From an uncultured Treponema sp. (GTDB taxonomy: Bacteria > Spirochaetota > Spirochaetia > Treponematales > Treponemataceae): a stretch of DNA of 34,587 bases. A program made the position numbers and the translations under genes. The stretch covers positions 1-34,587 of the forward strand of contig CAKZZR010000087.1 in NCBI GenBank assembly GCA_937885475.1, read 5' to 3'. Each line of letters opens with the position of its first letter. Within the stretch, counting starts at the first letter, position 1. Positions 21,997 through 29,623 of this stretch are shown here, one piece after another. The notes below the pieces were generated by a model. It searched no databases. It was not told where the DNA came from and saw only the letters and a list, made by a program, of their open reading frames with translations.

Positions 21997-22503
21997 CTAC
22001 TCCTTATCTGCGGCTTCAGCTGTCTCAGCCTCAGCTTTCTTTGCAGAGGTTTTCTTTGCTGCAGGTTTCTTAGCAGCCGGTTTCTTTTCAGCAGCAGATT
22101 TCTTTGCCTTTGAATCTTCTTTTGCCTCAGCAGAATCTGAATCAAGCTTGTAATCTACCAATTCAAGGATAACCATGTCAGCAGCATCGCCCTGACGGAA
22201 ACCAAGTTTCAATACGCGGGTGTAACCACCATTGCGATCCTTCATGCGAGGACCGATTTCTGTAAACAATTTATTGAGAACCTTTTCATCTGCAATAAAC
22301 TTCTTTACTTCACGACGATTGTGAACTGAATCGATCTTGCTTCTTGTAATTAATTTTTCAGCAGCCTTGCGTACTTCAAGAGCTTTAGATTTAGTCGTAG
22401 TGATACGCTCAAATCTAAAAAGAGAAGTTACCATATTGCGTGACATTGCACGACGGTGCGCTGTTGTGCGTGAAAGCGGATTAAAACCATTTCTATGATT
22501 CAT
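21997..22503 (-). CDS. rplQ: 50S ribosomal protein bL17 with Lys/Ala-rich C-terminal extension
   Basis: A 168-aa L17, longer than the usual 115-130. The core (residues 1-118) is canonical: NHRNGFNPLSRTTAHRRAMSRNMVTSLF, then DRNGGYTRVLKLGFRQGDAADMVILEL (each quoted only in part by motif: LSRTTAHRRAM and GGYTRVLKLG). Residues about 119-168 form a low-complexity tail dominated by AAKKPAAKK-like units ending in acidic AETAEAADKE. L17 lies near the exit tunnel, so the tail may contact rRNA or factors outside the ribosome. The gene starts 11 bases inside the end of rpoA, so translation is probably coupled. Confidence 0.95.
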   Translation of the reverse strand: MNHRNGFNPLSRTTAHRRAMSRNMVTSLFRFERITTTKSKALEVRKAAEKLITRSKIDSVHNRREVKKFIADEKVLNKLFTEIGPRMKDRNGGYTRVLKLGFRQGDAADMVILELVDYKLDSDSAEAKEDSKAKKSAAEKKPAAKKPAAKKTSAKKAEAETAEAADKE

Positions 22504-23548
22504 CTGTTTCTTCCTTCTGCTTTGTTAAGTTGACAGCATTCTTAAGATGACTATAGTCCGTCATACCAAGAGTCAAGCCCCATTCCTGAAGCTTTTCCTT
22601 GATTTCTGTAAGACTCTTCTTACCGAAGTTGCGGGTCTTTGCTATATCATCCTCTGTCTTTTTAGTTAATTCGCCGATGGTGCGGATATTCGCATTTTTC
22701 AGACAATTTGAAGAGCGAACCGAAAGCTCAAGCTCCTCTACAGGAGTATTAAGCAATTCCTTTACCCTTGCATTATCCTCATTGTCATCATCGCCAACGG
22801 AGATTTCACTATCATTAAAGTTTACAAAGATTGAGAAATGATCCTTAGCAATCTTTGCAGCTTCTGCCAATGCATCCTCAGGTGCAATCGTTCCATCTGT
22901 CCAAATCTCAAGCACAAGCTTGTCGTAGTCATTGCGCTGACCAACGCGGCAAGGCTCAATAGAATACTTTACTTTTGGAACAGGAGTAAAAATCGCATCC
23001 ATTGGAATCGTTCCTACAACTTCAATGTAGTGCTCATTTACTTCAGCAGGAACATAACCTCTTCCAAGGTCAATCTGGATTTCAACATCCAATCGGGCAT
23101 CGTCCATCATCGTAAAGACAAGCATGTCCTTAGTCATGACCTCAACCTGATTTTCCTTTGCAAAATCGTCGCTCTTTACAACACCAGGACCCTTGAATTC
23201 ATACAGAATTGTGTCCTGTTCAACGTCGTCAGGAAGGCGCAAACGAATCTGTTTCAGACTGTTGATAATCTCCAATGTATCCTCTGAAACATGTGGAATT
23301 GCCTCAAATTCGCTGGAAATAACGTGCGGAACATTATCTGCATCGTAAGACGTGATGCGGATGGATGTAACGGCGTATCCCTGAATTGAAGAAAGCAAAA
23401 CACGGCGCAACGTATTTCCTACAGTTGTACCGAAGCCTGTTTCAAACGGATAGGCTGTAAATTTACCGTAATTCGGATTAGTCTCAAGATGCTCAAAAGT
23501 TATACCCTTTGGTTTTTTGAAACCTTTAAGCAGATTTTTGCGAGCCAT
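22493..23548 (-). CDS. rpoA: DNA-directed RNA polymerase subunit alpha
   Basis: A 351-aa alpha subunit. The N-terminal domain (about 1-235) holds the dimerisation motif TVGNTLRRVLLSSIQGYAVTS in part (GNTLRRVLLSS). The C-terminal domain (about 268-335) has VEELELSVRSSNCLKNANI, with the arginine and asparagines that contact UP elements, and GKKSLTEIKEKL. Alpha nucleates core polymerase assembly. The 108-base gap to rpsK holds three hairpins, one ending two bases before the AAAGGAG site (23560-23554), which is unusual in this otherwise tight operon and hints at local control of alpha synthesis. Confidence 0.98.
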   Translation of the reverse strand: MARKNLLKGFKKPKGITFEHLETNPNYGKFTAYPFETGFGTTVGNTLRRVLLSSIQGYAVTSIRITSYDADNVPHVISSEFEAIPHVSEDTLEIINSLKQIRLRLPDDVEQDTILYEFKGPGVVKSDDFAKENQVEVMTKDMLVFTMMDDARLDVEIQIDLGRGYVPAEVNEHYIEVVGTIPMDAIFTPVPKVKYSIEPCRVGQRNDYDKLVLEIWTDGTIAPEDALAEAAKIAKDHFSIFVNFNDSEISVGDDDNEDNARVKELLNTPVEELELSVRSSNCLKNANIRTIGELTKKTEDDIAKTRNFGKKSLTEIKEKLQEWGLTLGMTDYSHLKNAVNLTKQKEETDES

Positions 23549-23562
23549 CAGAACTCCTTTCT

Positions 23563-23651
23563 AAGAACAATACTTTTTGTTCTTCTACTATCTTGTTAAT
23601 ACATGCCTGCCCATACCCGGCAGACAGGATCACTATCATGCAAAAAGCATG
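23563..23651 (-). promoter_or_regulatory. Hairpin-rich leader between rpsK and rpoA
   Basis: In the direction of transcription three stems follow one another: CATGC/GCATG around TTTTT (23651-23637), CTGCC/GGCAG around a seven-base loop (23623-23607), and a perfect eight-pair stem AAGAACAA/TTGTTCTT around AAAGTA (23584-23563). The last abuts the rpoA Shine-Dalgarno. It may be a processing site, an attenuator or a protein-binding leader. Confidence 0.5.
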
Positions 23652-23656
23652 CTTTC

Positions 23657-24037
23657 CTACATACGGCGTGTCTTGCGCGGACGACATCCATTGTGCGGAA
23701 TCGGAGTTACGTCATGGATAGACTTTACTCTCAATCCCATGGCACCCAAGGAACGGATAGCGTTTTCACGTCCCATTCCAGGTCCCTTGATGTACACATG
23801 AACTTCGCGCAATCCATAACTCTGTGCCTTCTGAACAGCTGTCTCTGCAACAGTCTGAGCGGCAAACGGAGTGGACTTTTTAGCACCGCGGAAACCAAGA
23901 CCACCAGATGATGCCCATGACAGAGCATTACCGTTGATGTCTGTGATAGTTACGATAGTATTATTAAACGTTGCCTGAATGTAAACATTACCTTCGTAAA
24001 CGCTCTTCTTTTCCTTTCGCTTTTTAGCTGTAGCCAT
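23657..24037 (-). CDS. rpsK: 30S ribosomal protein uS11
   Basis: A 126-aa S11 of standard length. Recognisable segments are NVYIQATFNNTIVTITD, the SSGGLGFRGAKKSTPFAAQ loop, KGPGMGRENAIRSLG and the C-terminal signature HDVTPIPHNGCRPRKTRR. S11 sits on the 30S platform near the mRNA exit and the E site. It follows rpsM by 14 bases. In E. coli rpsD would come next; here rpoA does, after a hairpin-rich gap. Confidence 0.98.
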   Translation of the reverse strand: MATAKKRKEKKSVYEGNVYIQATFNNTIVTITDINGNALSWASSGGLGFRGAKKSTPFAAQTVAETAVQKAQSYGLREVHVYIKGPGMGRENAIRSLGAMGLRVKSIHDVTPIPHNGCRPRKTRRM

Positions 24038-24051
24038 CGTTTTCCTCCGCC

Positions 24052-24417
24052 TTACTTCTTCTTGTTAGCAACAGTCTTCTTCTTACCCTTACGTGTACGA
24101 GAATTTGTACGAGTTCTCTGTCCACGAACTGGAAGACCCTTGCGATGACGCTGACCACGATAGCAGCCAATATCAATCAGGCGTTTCAAATTAAGACCGA
24201 TTTCAGAGCGAAGACGACCTTCGATTTTGTAATTCTTCTCGATAATATCGCGAATTACACCGATTTCGTCCTGCGTAAGATCATTAGCCATCTTTGTAGG
24301 ATCAAGCTTTGCTTCCTCACAAATTTTTCTAGCTAATGTACGGCCAATTCCATAAATGTAAGTTAAAGCAATACATAAGTGTTTGTTTGGGATATCAACT
24401 CCCGCTACTCGAGCCAT
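24052..24417 (-). CDS. rpsM: 30S ribosomal protein uS13
   Basis: A 121-aa S13. It opens with ARVAGVDIPNKHLCIALTYIYGIG (family signature GVDIPNKH and TYIYGIG), has the helix-two-turn-helix segment, then RLIDIGCYRGQRHRKGLPVRGQRT, and ends in a very basic KKKTVANKKK tail. S13 lies in the 30S head, forming bridges to the 50S and contacting P-site tRNA. It starts 10 bases after rpmJ, with GGAG upstream of ATG 24417. Confidence 0.98.
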   Translation of the reverse strand: MARVAGVDIPNKHLCIALTYIYGIGRTLARKICEEAKLDPTKMANDLTQDEIGVIRDIIEKNYKIEGRLRSEIGLNLKRLIDIGCYRGQRHRKGLPVRGQRTRTNSRTRKGKKKTVANKKK

Positions 24418-24427
24418 CTGTTACTCC

Positions 24428-24541
24428 TTATCCCTGTCTCTGCTTGTGTTTTGGGTTTGAACAAATAATCCGGACAATGCCGTTTCGTTTGATAACCTTA
24501 CACTTATCACAGATAGGTTTTACACTGGTTCGTACTTTCAT
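24428..24541 (-). CDS. rpmJ: 50S ribosomal protein bL36, zinc-binding form
   Basis: Only 37 residues: MKVRTSVKPICDKCKVIKRN then IICSNPKHKQRQG. The CxxC (C11, C14), C27 and histidine of the C+ zinc form are present. ATG 24541 is fixed by a perfect AGGAGG at 24553-24548, six bases upstream; an in-frame extension to 24634 would cross the hairpin and is not conserved. L36 completes the 50S at the base of the L7/L12 side. It stands alone between secY and rpsM, where infA, adk or map often lie in other bacteria. Confidence 0.96.
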   Translation of the reverse strand: MKVRTSVKPICDKCKVIKRNGIVRIICSNPKHKQRQG

Positions 24542-24553
24542 AAAAGACCTCCT

Positions 24554-24612
24554 GAGAATAAACGTTCTCACCGAATCTAGGCACCTCGCAATGAGAGACA
24601 ATTCGGTGAGAA
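24554..24612 (-). promoter_or_regulatory. Perfect 12-bp hairpin with an alternative pairing upstream of rpmJ
   Basis: In the mRNA, TTCTCACCGAAT and ATTCGGTGAGAA (24612-24601 and 24576-24565) form a perfect 12-pair stem with a 24-base loop that itself contains CTC/GAG. The 3' arm's GAGAA can instead pair with TTCTC at 24558-24554, which touches the AGGAGG site. The two structures exclude each other. No T-run follows, so a simple terminator is unlikely. Confidence 0.6.
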
Positions 24613-24662
24613 GTACTATATCACATATTCTCAATCTTTTTCTACTACTAAATCTTGAATTT

Positions 24663-25997
24663 CTACAAATTTCGAGATCTAATTTTACCTTTCTTGGTCA
24701 ATCCATCCTGATGATGCATCTTAAGAAGGGCTTCTACCTGACTCATCGTATCCAAATCAACACCAATCATGATGATAAGTGAAGTACCGCCCATCAGCAT
24801 AGCAACTGACTGCGGGAACTTGAACAAGTTCTGGATAATTGTTGGCACAATTGCAATAAATGCCAGGAACAATGAACCTGGTAAAACAAGGCGGTTCAAT
24901 ATCTTCTGAAGATACTCTTCTGTCTTGTCCGTTCTAACACCTGGAATGGATCCACCGTTTTCACGGATATTTTTTGCAATTTCAATCGGGTTCAAAGTAA
25001 CCTGAGTATAGAAATACGCAAAGAACACAATAAGAATAACCAACAGAACATTGTACCAAAGCCCGTTTGGTGTAAGCACTGCCGAAAGCCGTGCAACCCA
25101 CCGAGCAGAATCCTGATTATTTCCAATCATTGATACAAGCTGCAGTGGCAATGTAAGAAGTGAAGAAGCAAAAATCAATGGAATTACGTTTGACGGATTG
25201 ATTTTGAACGGAATGTATGTGTTCTGACCACCGTACATCTTGCGTCCAACAACACGCTTTGCGTAATGAACCGGAATCTTTCGCTCTCCGCCCTCTTCAA
25301 AAATTACCAGCGCAATGATAACTACCCACATCAAAAGCACGACAATAACGAAAACGAACTGAATTTCGCCATCCGCAACTTTCTTTGCAAGCTCAACAAT
25401 AGCGTTCGGCAAACGCGCCACGATACCGGCAAAAATCATCATGGAGATACCATTGCCAATACCGCGGGCTGTAATCTGATCGCCAAGCCAAACAGTTACC
25501 ATTGACCCCGTTGTTACCGTAAGCATAGCAAGGGCGTTGAACTTCCAACGAGGATCAAGCATGATACAGCCAGGAATGCTGCTCGCATAAACCGTAACAG
25601 CATAGGACTGAAGGAGACAAACAAAAATCGTGCCTACCCTCGTCCATGTTGCCAGCTTACGCTGACCGCCGTCTTCCTGAACTGCACGTTTCAGAGAAGG
25701 GAAAATAATCACAGCAAGCTGCATAATAATTTGTGTAGAAATGTAAGGCATTACTCCCAACATGAAAATTGAGAAATTAGAAAACGCGCCGCCAACAAAG
25801 AAGTCCATATAGCTTGCGAACGCATTTTTGTTCTGTGATGCCAAATCGTTAAAGTACTTGAAAAGTACATTTGCATCGATACCAGGAATGGTCAGGACGC
25901 TTCCCAAGCGGAAAACAGCCAATACCACCAAGGTAAAGAACAAACGGCTTCTCAGTTCTCTAACTTTGAACATATTAATTACTGGATTGCTTGCCAT
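24663..25997 (-). CDS. secY: Preprotein translocase subunit SecY
   Basis: A 444-aa inner-membrane protein forming the channel of the Sec translocon, with about ten membrane segments. Family features include FRLGSVLTIPGIDAN, LGVMPYISTQIIMQL, QEDGGQRKLATWTR, GIGNGISMMIFAGI, the long cytoplasmic loop GGERKIPVHYAKR, IPLIFASSLL, NPIEIAKNIRENGGSIPG and the end of the last helix. The basic C-terminus GLTKKGKIRSRNL faces the cytoplasm. It follows rplO by 16 bases in the usual spc order; a hairpin-bearing gap of about 120 bases separates it from rpmJ. Confidence 0.98.
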   Translation of the reverse strand: MASNPVINMFKVRELRSRLFFTLVVLAVFRLGSVLTIPGIDANVLFKYFNDLASQNKNAFASYMDFFVGGAFSNFSIFMLGVMPYISTQIIMQLAVIIFPSLKRAVQEDGGQRKLATWTRVGTIFVCLLQSYAVTVYASSIPGCIMLDPRWKFNALAMLTVTTGSMVTVWLGDQITARGIGNGISMMIFAGIVARLPNAIVELAKKVADGEIQFVFVIVVLLMWVVIIALVIFEEGGERKIPVHYAKRVVGRKMYGGQNTYIPFKINPSNVIPLIFASSLLTLPLQLVSMIGNNQDSARWVARLSAVLTPNGLWYNVLLVILIVFFAYFYTQVTLNPIEIAKNIRENGGSIPGVRTDKTEEYLQKILNRLVLPGSLFLAFIAIVPTIIQNLFKFPQSVAMLMGGTSLIIMIGVDLDTMSQVEALLKMHHQDGLTKKGKIRSRNL

Positions 25998-26013
25998 GCC
26001 TCTACTCCGTTAC

Positions 26014-26490
26014 TTATTTAGATTCTTCAGCAGCAGCAACTTTTACGGAACCGCCAGCCTTTTCAATCTTTGCCTTTGCTGACTCAGAAACCTTATCAAC
26101 ATCAACAGTAAGTTTCTTAGTGATGTCGCCATTACCAAGAATTTTTACAAGAGCAGAAGCCTTTGCAGAAATGAAGCCCTTAGCGATAAGCGTTGTCCTA
26201 TCTACTGTCTCTCCATCTGCATATTTTGCCTCAAGCTGATCAACATTAATACATACGTATTCTTTCTTGAACGGATAGTTAGAGAAGCCTTTGCGGGCGA
26301 TGCGACGATACAATGGCATCTGTCCACCTTCAAAACCTACATAAGGAACTCCACTTCCAGAACGAGACTGCTGACCTTTGTTACCCTTACCGGCGGTAGT
26401 TCCGAGTCCAGAAGATGAACCACGACCTACGCGCTTCGGGTTTTTATTTGCACCTCTTGGTGCGCTAAGTACCGGATTGTAATCAGACAT
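26014..26490 (-). CDS. rplO: 50S ribosomal protein uL15
   Basis: A 158-aa L15 with the Gly-rich N-terminus GRGSSSGLGTTAGKGNKGQQSRSG, of which GKGNKGQQSR is the diagnostic part. Then GFEGGQMPLYRRIARKGF and the C-terminal signature region (SASALVKILGNGDITKKLTVDVDKVS, in part LGNGDITKKL). L15 is a late organising protein of the 50S. Its ATG overlaps the rpmD stop by one base (TAATG). Confidence 0.97.
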   Translation of the reverse strand: MSDYNPVLSAPRGANKNPKRVGRGSSSGLGTTAGKGNKGQQSRSGSGVPYVGFEGGQMPLYRRIARKGFSNYPFKKEYVCINVDQLEAKYADGETVDRTTLIAKGFISAKASALVKILGNGDITKKLTVDVDKVSESAKAKIEKAGGSVKVAAAEESK

Positions 26491-26675
26491 TATTTTACCT
26501 CCTCTACTTTTACAAGATGAGCAACAGAAGCAATCATTCCACGGATTGCATCGTTATCGTCATGCACTACAGAAGAGCTGATTTTCTTCAATCCAAGGCT
26601 GCGAACTGTAGCAACTTTGGCGGGCTTCTGTCCGATTGTACTTTTAATAAGTGTAACCTTAACCTGCTTTGCCAT
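26490..26675 (-). CDS. rpmD: 50S ribosomal protein uL30
   Basis: A 61-aa L30: KVTLIKSTIGQKPAKVATVR, then LGLKKISSSVVHDDNDAIRGMI and a short C-terminal strand, the single-domain form usual in bacteria. ATG 26675 lies three bases after the rpsE stop. A GTG 12 bases upstream is in frame but would overlap rpsE and adds residues not typical of the family. Confidence 0.95.
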   Translation of the reverse strand: MAKQVKVTLIKSTIGQKPAKVATVRSLGLKKISSSVVHDDNDAIRGMIASVAHLVKVEEVK

Positions 26676-26677
26676 CG

Positions 26678-27190
26678 TTAACCCCACAATTCATCAAGCG
26701 TCTTTCCACGAGCCGCAGCCACTGCCTTTGCATCCATAAGATTCTCAATGGCATTGAATGTAGCGCGAACAACGTTTACAGAAGAACTTGATCCCAAAGA
26801 TTTAGAAATTACGTCTGTAATTCCAACTGCGTCCATTACTGAACGAACTGCACCACCGGCCTTGATTCCGGTACCGGCACAAGCCGGTTTCAAAAGCACT
26901 GAAGAGCTCTTGTATTTGCCGATGATTTCGTGCGGCAAGGTACCGTTTTTCATAGACATAGTAACAAGATTGCGTTTTGCCTTCTCAATGCTCTTTTTGA
27001 TTGCCTCAGATACGTCATTAGCCTTACCAAATCCGTATCCAACGCGACCCTTCTGATCACCTACAACTGTAAGCGCAGAGAAAGACATGCGTCGTCCGCC
27101 CTTTACAGTTTTTGAAGTTCTGTTAAGAGTTACGAGTTTTTCTACAAACTCTTTTTCTCTTGGTTCTTTATCAAAATTCTTGCGTTCCAT
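26678..27190 (-). CDS. rpsE: 30S ribosomal protein uS5
   Basis: A 170-aa S5. The double-stranded RNA-binding N-terminal domain shows VTLNRTSKTVKGGRRMSFSALTVVGD (in part KTVKGGRRMSFSALTVVGD) and VGYGFGKANDVSEAIKKSIE. The C-terminal domain shows PACAGTGIKAGGAVRSVMDAVGI (core AGTGIKAGG) and SLGSSSSVNVVRATFNAI. S5 contributes to the mRNA entry channel and accuracy. It lies nine bases after rplR. Confidence 0.98.
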   Translation of the reverse strand: MERKNFDKEPREKEFVEKLVTLNRTSKTVKGGRRMSFSALTVVGDQKGRVGYGFGKANDVSEAIKKSIEKAKRNLVTMSMKNGTLPHEIIGKYKSSSVLLKPACAGTGIKAGGAVRSVMDAVGITDVISKSLGSSSSVNVVRATFNAIENLMDAKAVAAARGKTLDELWG

Positions 27191-27198
27191 TTTAACTC

Positions 27199-27561
27199 CT
27201 AGAACTCAATTCCGGCACTGCGAGTACCGTCTGCAAGGGCTTTTACAACACCGTGATAAAGGTAACCGTTGCGGTCGAAAACTACTTTCGTAATTTTCTT
27301 TTCCTTAAGGCGTGCACCTAATGCTTCACCAAGCTTTGAAGCATCGGCAACATTTACCTTCAGAGCTTCAAATTCCTTTTCCAATGTAGAGATAGAAGCA
27401 AGTGTCTTGCCCTCATCATCATTAATAACCTGAACAGACAGATTCTTGTTGCTGCGTGTTACCGTCATGCGCGGGCGTTCTGCAGTTCCATATACACTCT
27501 TACGAATGTGAATCTTTCTGTGAAGGCGTTTTCTGTCTTTATCGTTAAGTTTCTTAAACAT
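27199..27561 (-). CDS. rplR: 50S ribosomal protein uL18
   Basis: A 120-aa L18 with a basic N-terminus (KDRKRLHRKIHIRKSVYGTAERPR), then LSVQVINDDEGKTLASIST and the C-terminal VVFDRNGYLYHGVVKALADGTRSAGIEF, of which FDRNGYLYHGVVKALAD is the family signature. L18 binds 5S rRNA with uL5 and bL25 at the central protuberance. It starts 12 bases after rplF. Confidence 0.98.
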   Translation of the reverse strand: MFKKLNDKDRKRLHRKIHIRKSVYGTAERPRMTVTRSNKNLSVQVINDDEGKTLASISTLEKEFEALKVNVADASKLGEALGARLKEKKITKVVFDRNGYLYHGVVKALADGTRSAGIEF

Positions 27562-27572
27562 AGCGCCCTACC

Positions 27573-28112
27573 TTATTTAACACCAGTCTTTCCGACTTTG
27601 CGTCTGATAACTTCATTATCGTAGCGGATACCCTTTCCCTTGTACGGTTCAGGCATTCTGAGCTTACGAATCTGAGCACTGAATTCACCAACCAACTGCT
27701 TGTCGATACCAGAGATTGCAACCTTTCCCTGAGCGTCAGCAGTAACCGTAAGACCCTCTGGAATCGTAACGAAGATGTCGTTAGAGAATCCAAGGTTCAA
27801 CATAAGAATCTTACCCTGAACTTCCGCACGGTAACCTACGCCAGTAATTACCAAAGTCTTTGTAAATCCAGTTGTTACACCAACAACCATGTTATGAATA
27901 AGATTGCGATAAAGACCATGGAATGCGTTTGCCTGTTTTGTATCCTTCAATACATCAACAACAACCTCATTGTCCTTTACTTCAACCTTAACGTCAGAAG
28001 CGAAATCCTGTTTAAGCTCACCCTTCGGACCTTTTACAGCAACTGTGTTACCAGAAACCGTAACAGTTACTCCAGCTGGAATTGCAACAGGAAGTTTACC
28101 AATTTTTGACAT
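27573..28112 (-). CDS. rplF: 50S ribosomal protein uL6
   Basis: A 179-aa L6 made of two similar domains. The first has SKIGKLPVAIPAGV and VAVKGPKGEL; the second ends with the signature RMPEPYKGKGIRYDNEVIRRKVGKTG, in which PEPYKGKGIRY is diagnostic. L6 lies near the sarcin-ricin loop and factor-binding site of the 50S. ATG 28112 has AGGAGGA immediately upstream. Gap to rpsH is 14 bases. Confidence 0.98.
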   Translation of the reverse strand: MSKIGKLPVAIPAGVTVTVSGNTVAVKGPKGELKQDFASDVKVEVKDNEVVVDVLKDTKQANAFHGLYRNLIHNMVVGVTTGFTKTLVITGVGYRAEVQGKILMLNLGFSNDIFVTIPEGLTVTADAQGKVAISGIDKQLVGEFSAQIRKLRMPEPYKGKGIRYDNEVIRRKVGKTGVK

Positions 28113-28126
28113 TTCTTCCTCCTAAA

Positions 28127-28525
28127 TTACCAGATAGAGCAAATCAATTCGCCACCAACCATCTTTTCAGAAGCCTTCTTGCCAGTTGTTACGCCAGCAG
28201 AAGTTGAAACGATGATTGTACCGTATCCATTGAATACACGCGGCAAATCTTTGTAGCCAGAATAAACACGACGACCAGGTGTTGAGATTTTCTTAGCACC
28301 GTGGATTACAGGATTATTGCTGTCATCATACTTCAGGATGATGCGGATAATAGAATGTCCTTCTTCCTGAACCTTTTTGAAGTTCTTGATATATCCTTCT
28401 GTTTTCAAAATCTTTACGATTTCGAGCTTCAATTTAGAAGCAGGAATATCTACCTTTTCGTGGCGGGCATTAGCCGCATTGCGAACCTTAGTGAGCATGT
28501 CTGCTACTGGATCTGATGCACTCAT
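28127..28525 (-). CDS. rpsH: 30S ribosomal protein uS8
   Basis: A 132-aa S8: SDPVADMLTKVRNAANARHEKVDIP in part (DPVADMLTKVRNA), KISTPGRRVYSGYKDLPRV and the C-terminal GTIIVSTSAGVTTGKKA followed by GGELICSIW. S8 binds the central domain of 16S rRNA; in E. coli it represses the spc operon by binding mRNA at rplE. No equivalent site was recognised here. It follows the zinc-type S14 gene by 18 bases. Confidence 0.98.
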   Translation of the reverse strand: MSASDPVADMLTKVRNAANARHEKVDIPASKLKLEIVKILKTEGYIKNFKKVQEEGHSIIRIILKYDDSNNPVIHGAKKISTPGRRVYSGYKDLPRVFNGYGTIIVSTSAGVTTGKKASEKMVGGELICSIW

Positions 28526-28543
28526 TTCTATTCTCCTACCACT

Positions 28544-28729
28544 CTACCAAGATGATTTTGTGACGCCTGGAAGAAGGCCTTCACTTGCTAATTTGCGGAA
28601 GCAGATACGACACATCTTGTACTTGCGCAAATATCCACGCGGGCGGCCGCAAATCTGACAGCGATTGTATTCGCGTGTTTCATACTTCTGTTTGCGAGCG
28701 GCTTTTATAATCAATGATTTCTTAGCCAT
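28544..28729 (-). CDS. rpsZ: 30S ribosomal protein uS14, zinc-binding type
   Basis: A 61-aa S14 of the short zinc (type Z) class. CQIC (C24, C27) and CRIC (C40, C43) bind zinc, flanking GRPRGYLRKYKM; the end is LASEGLLPGVTKSSW. The long zinc-free form (about 100 aa) is not seen in this window. S14 lies in the 30S head near the decoding region. It is sometimes named rpsN. Gap to rplE is 12 bases. Confidence 0.97.
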   Translation of the reverse strand: MAKKSLIIKAARKQKYETREYNRCQICGRPRGYLRKYKMCRICFRKLASEGLLPGVTKSSW

Positions 28730-28741
28730 GTATCCCTCACT

Positions 28742-29293
28742 CTACTTACGGAACGGCATATTGAACTTGGCAAGCAAAGCCTTTGCCTCAGCATCGGTCT
28801 TTGCACTTGTTACAACAGTAATATTCATACCGGCAATCTTTACGATTTTGTCGAAGTCGATTTCCGGGAAGATAATCTGTTCTGTAATACCAAGAGAGAA
28901 GTTTCCATGACCGTCAAAGCCGGTAGCTTTAATGCCACGGAAATCCTTAACACGCGGTAATGCAACATTGATAAGGCGGTCCAAGAATTCATACATCATG
29001 GCACCGCGCAATGTTACCATTACGCCCACTTCATTGCCTTCACGCAACTTGAAGTTAGCGATGCTTTTCTTCGCCCTTGTTTTCACAGCCTTCTGACCGG
29101 TAATAGCTGTCAGGTCAGTAACTGCGGCATCAAGGAGTTTCTTGTTGGTGAGAGCTTCGCCAACGCCCATGCTTACCACAACCTTTTTGATTGCGGGAAT
29201 CTGCATCGGCGTTGTGTAACCCAGTTCCTTAAAGAGAGCGGGTGCGATTTCGTCCTTGTAGACTTTCTTAAGCCGAGGTACGTACTTATCCAT
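28742..29293 (-). CDS. rplE: 50S ribosomal protein uL5
   Basis: A 183-aa L5: DKYVPRLKKVYKDEIAPAL, IPAIKKVVVSMGVGEA, TGQKAVKTRAKKSIANFKLREG in part (TRAKKSIANFKLREG), RGAMMYEFLDRLINVALPRVKDFRG in part, and LGITEQIIFPEIDFDKI. It binds 5S rRNA and contacts P-site tRNA. The start is ATG 29293, overlapping the rplX stop as TAATG; a longer in-frame start at 29311 would lie inside rplX. Confidence 0.97.
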   Translation of the reverse strand: MDKYVPRLKKVYKDEIAPALFKELGYTTPMQIPAIKKVVVSMGVGEALTNKKLLDAAVTDLTAITGQKAVKTRAKKSIANFKLREGNEVGVMVTLRGAMMYEFLDRLINVALPRVKDFRGIKATGFDGHGNFSLGITEQIIFPEIDFDKIVKIAGMNITVVTSAKTDAEAKALLAKFNMPFRK

Positions 29294-29613
29294 TACAGTG
29301 TTTCTCCACACTTACGGCAAACGCGAACTTTCTTGTCGCCGTCGATTTTGTAACCAATTCTTGTAGGACCGCACTTTTTGCATACGATAGCTACATTTGA
29401 AATGTGCAGCGGAGCTTCCACATCGGCAATACCGCCCTGATCCTGCTGGCTGCGCTTTTTCATTGCCTTTTTGACAATGTTGATTCCAGATACAATAACT
29501 GCATCTTTTTTGGCAATCACGCGGACAACGTTACCACGCTTGCCTTTGTCTTTTCCTGCAATTACCTGTACCGTATCGTCCTTGCGGATTTTGAATTTTT
29601 TCTTGTCGTTCAT
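29293..29613 (-). CDS. rplX: 50S ribosomal protein uL24
   Basis: A 106-aa L24 with the N-terminal KOW motif (KDDTVQVIAGKDKGKRGNVVRV; core IAGKDKGKRG), GINIVKKAMKKRSQQDQGGI and the two CxxC pairs CKKC and CRKC near the end (KVRVCRKCGETL). L24 is one of the two 50S assembly initiators, near the exit tunnel. It starts 10 bases after rplN and overlaps rplE by one base. Confidence 0.97.
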   Translation of the reverse strand: MNDKKKFKIRKDDTVQVIAGKDKGKRGNVVRVIAKKDAVIVSGINIVKKAMKKRSQQDQGGIADVEAPLHISNVAIVCKKCGPTRIGYKIDGDKKVRVCRKCGETL

Positions 29614-29623
29614 TCAAGTCTCC

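Noticed and set aside
24542..24634. N-terminal extension of bL36
   Set aside because: bL36 is 37-38 residues in nearly all bacteria, and a perfect AGGAGG fixes the start at 24541.
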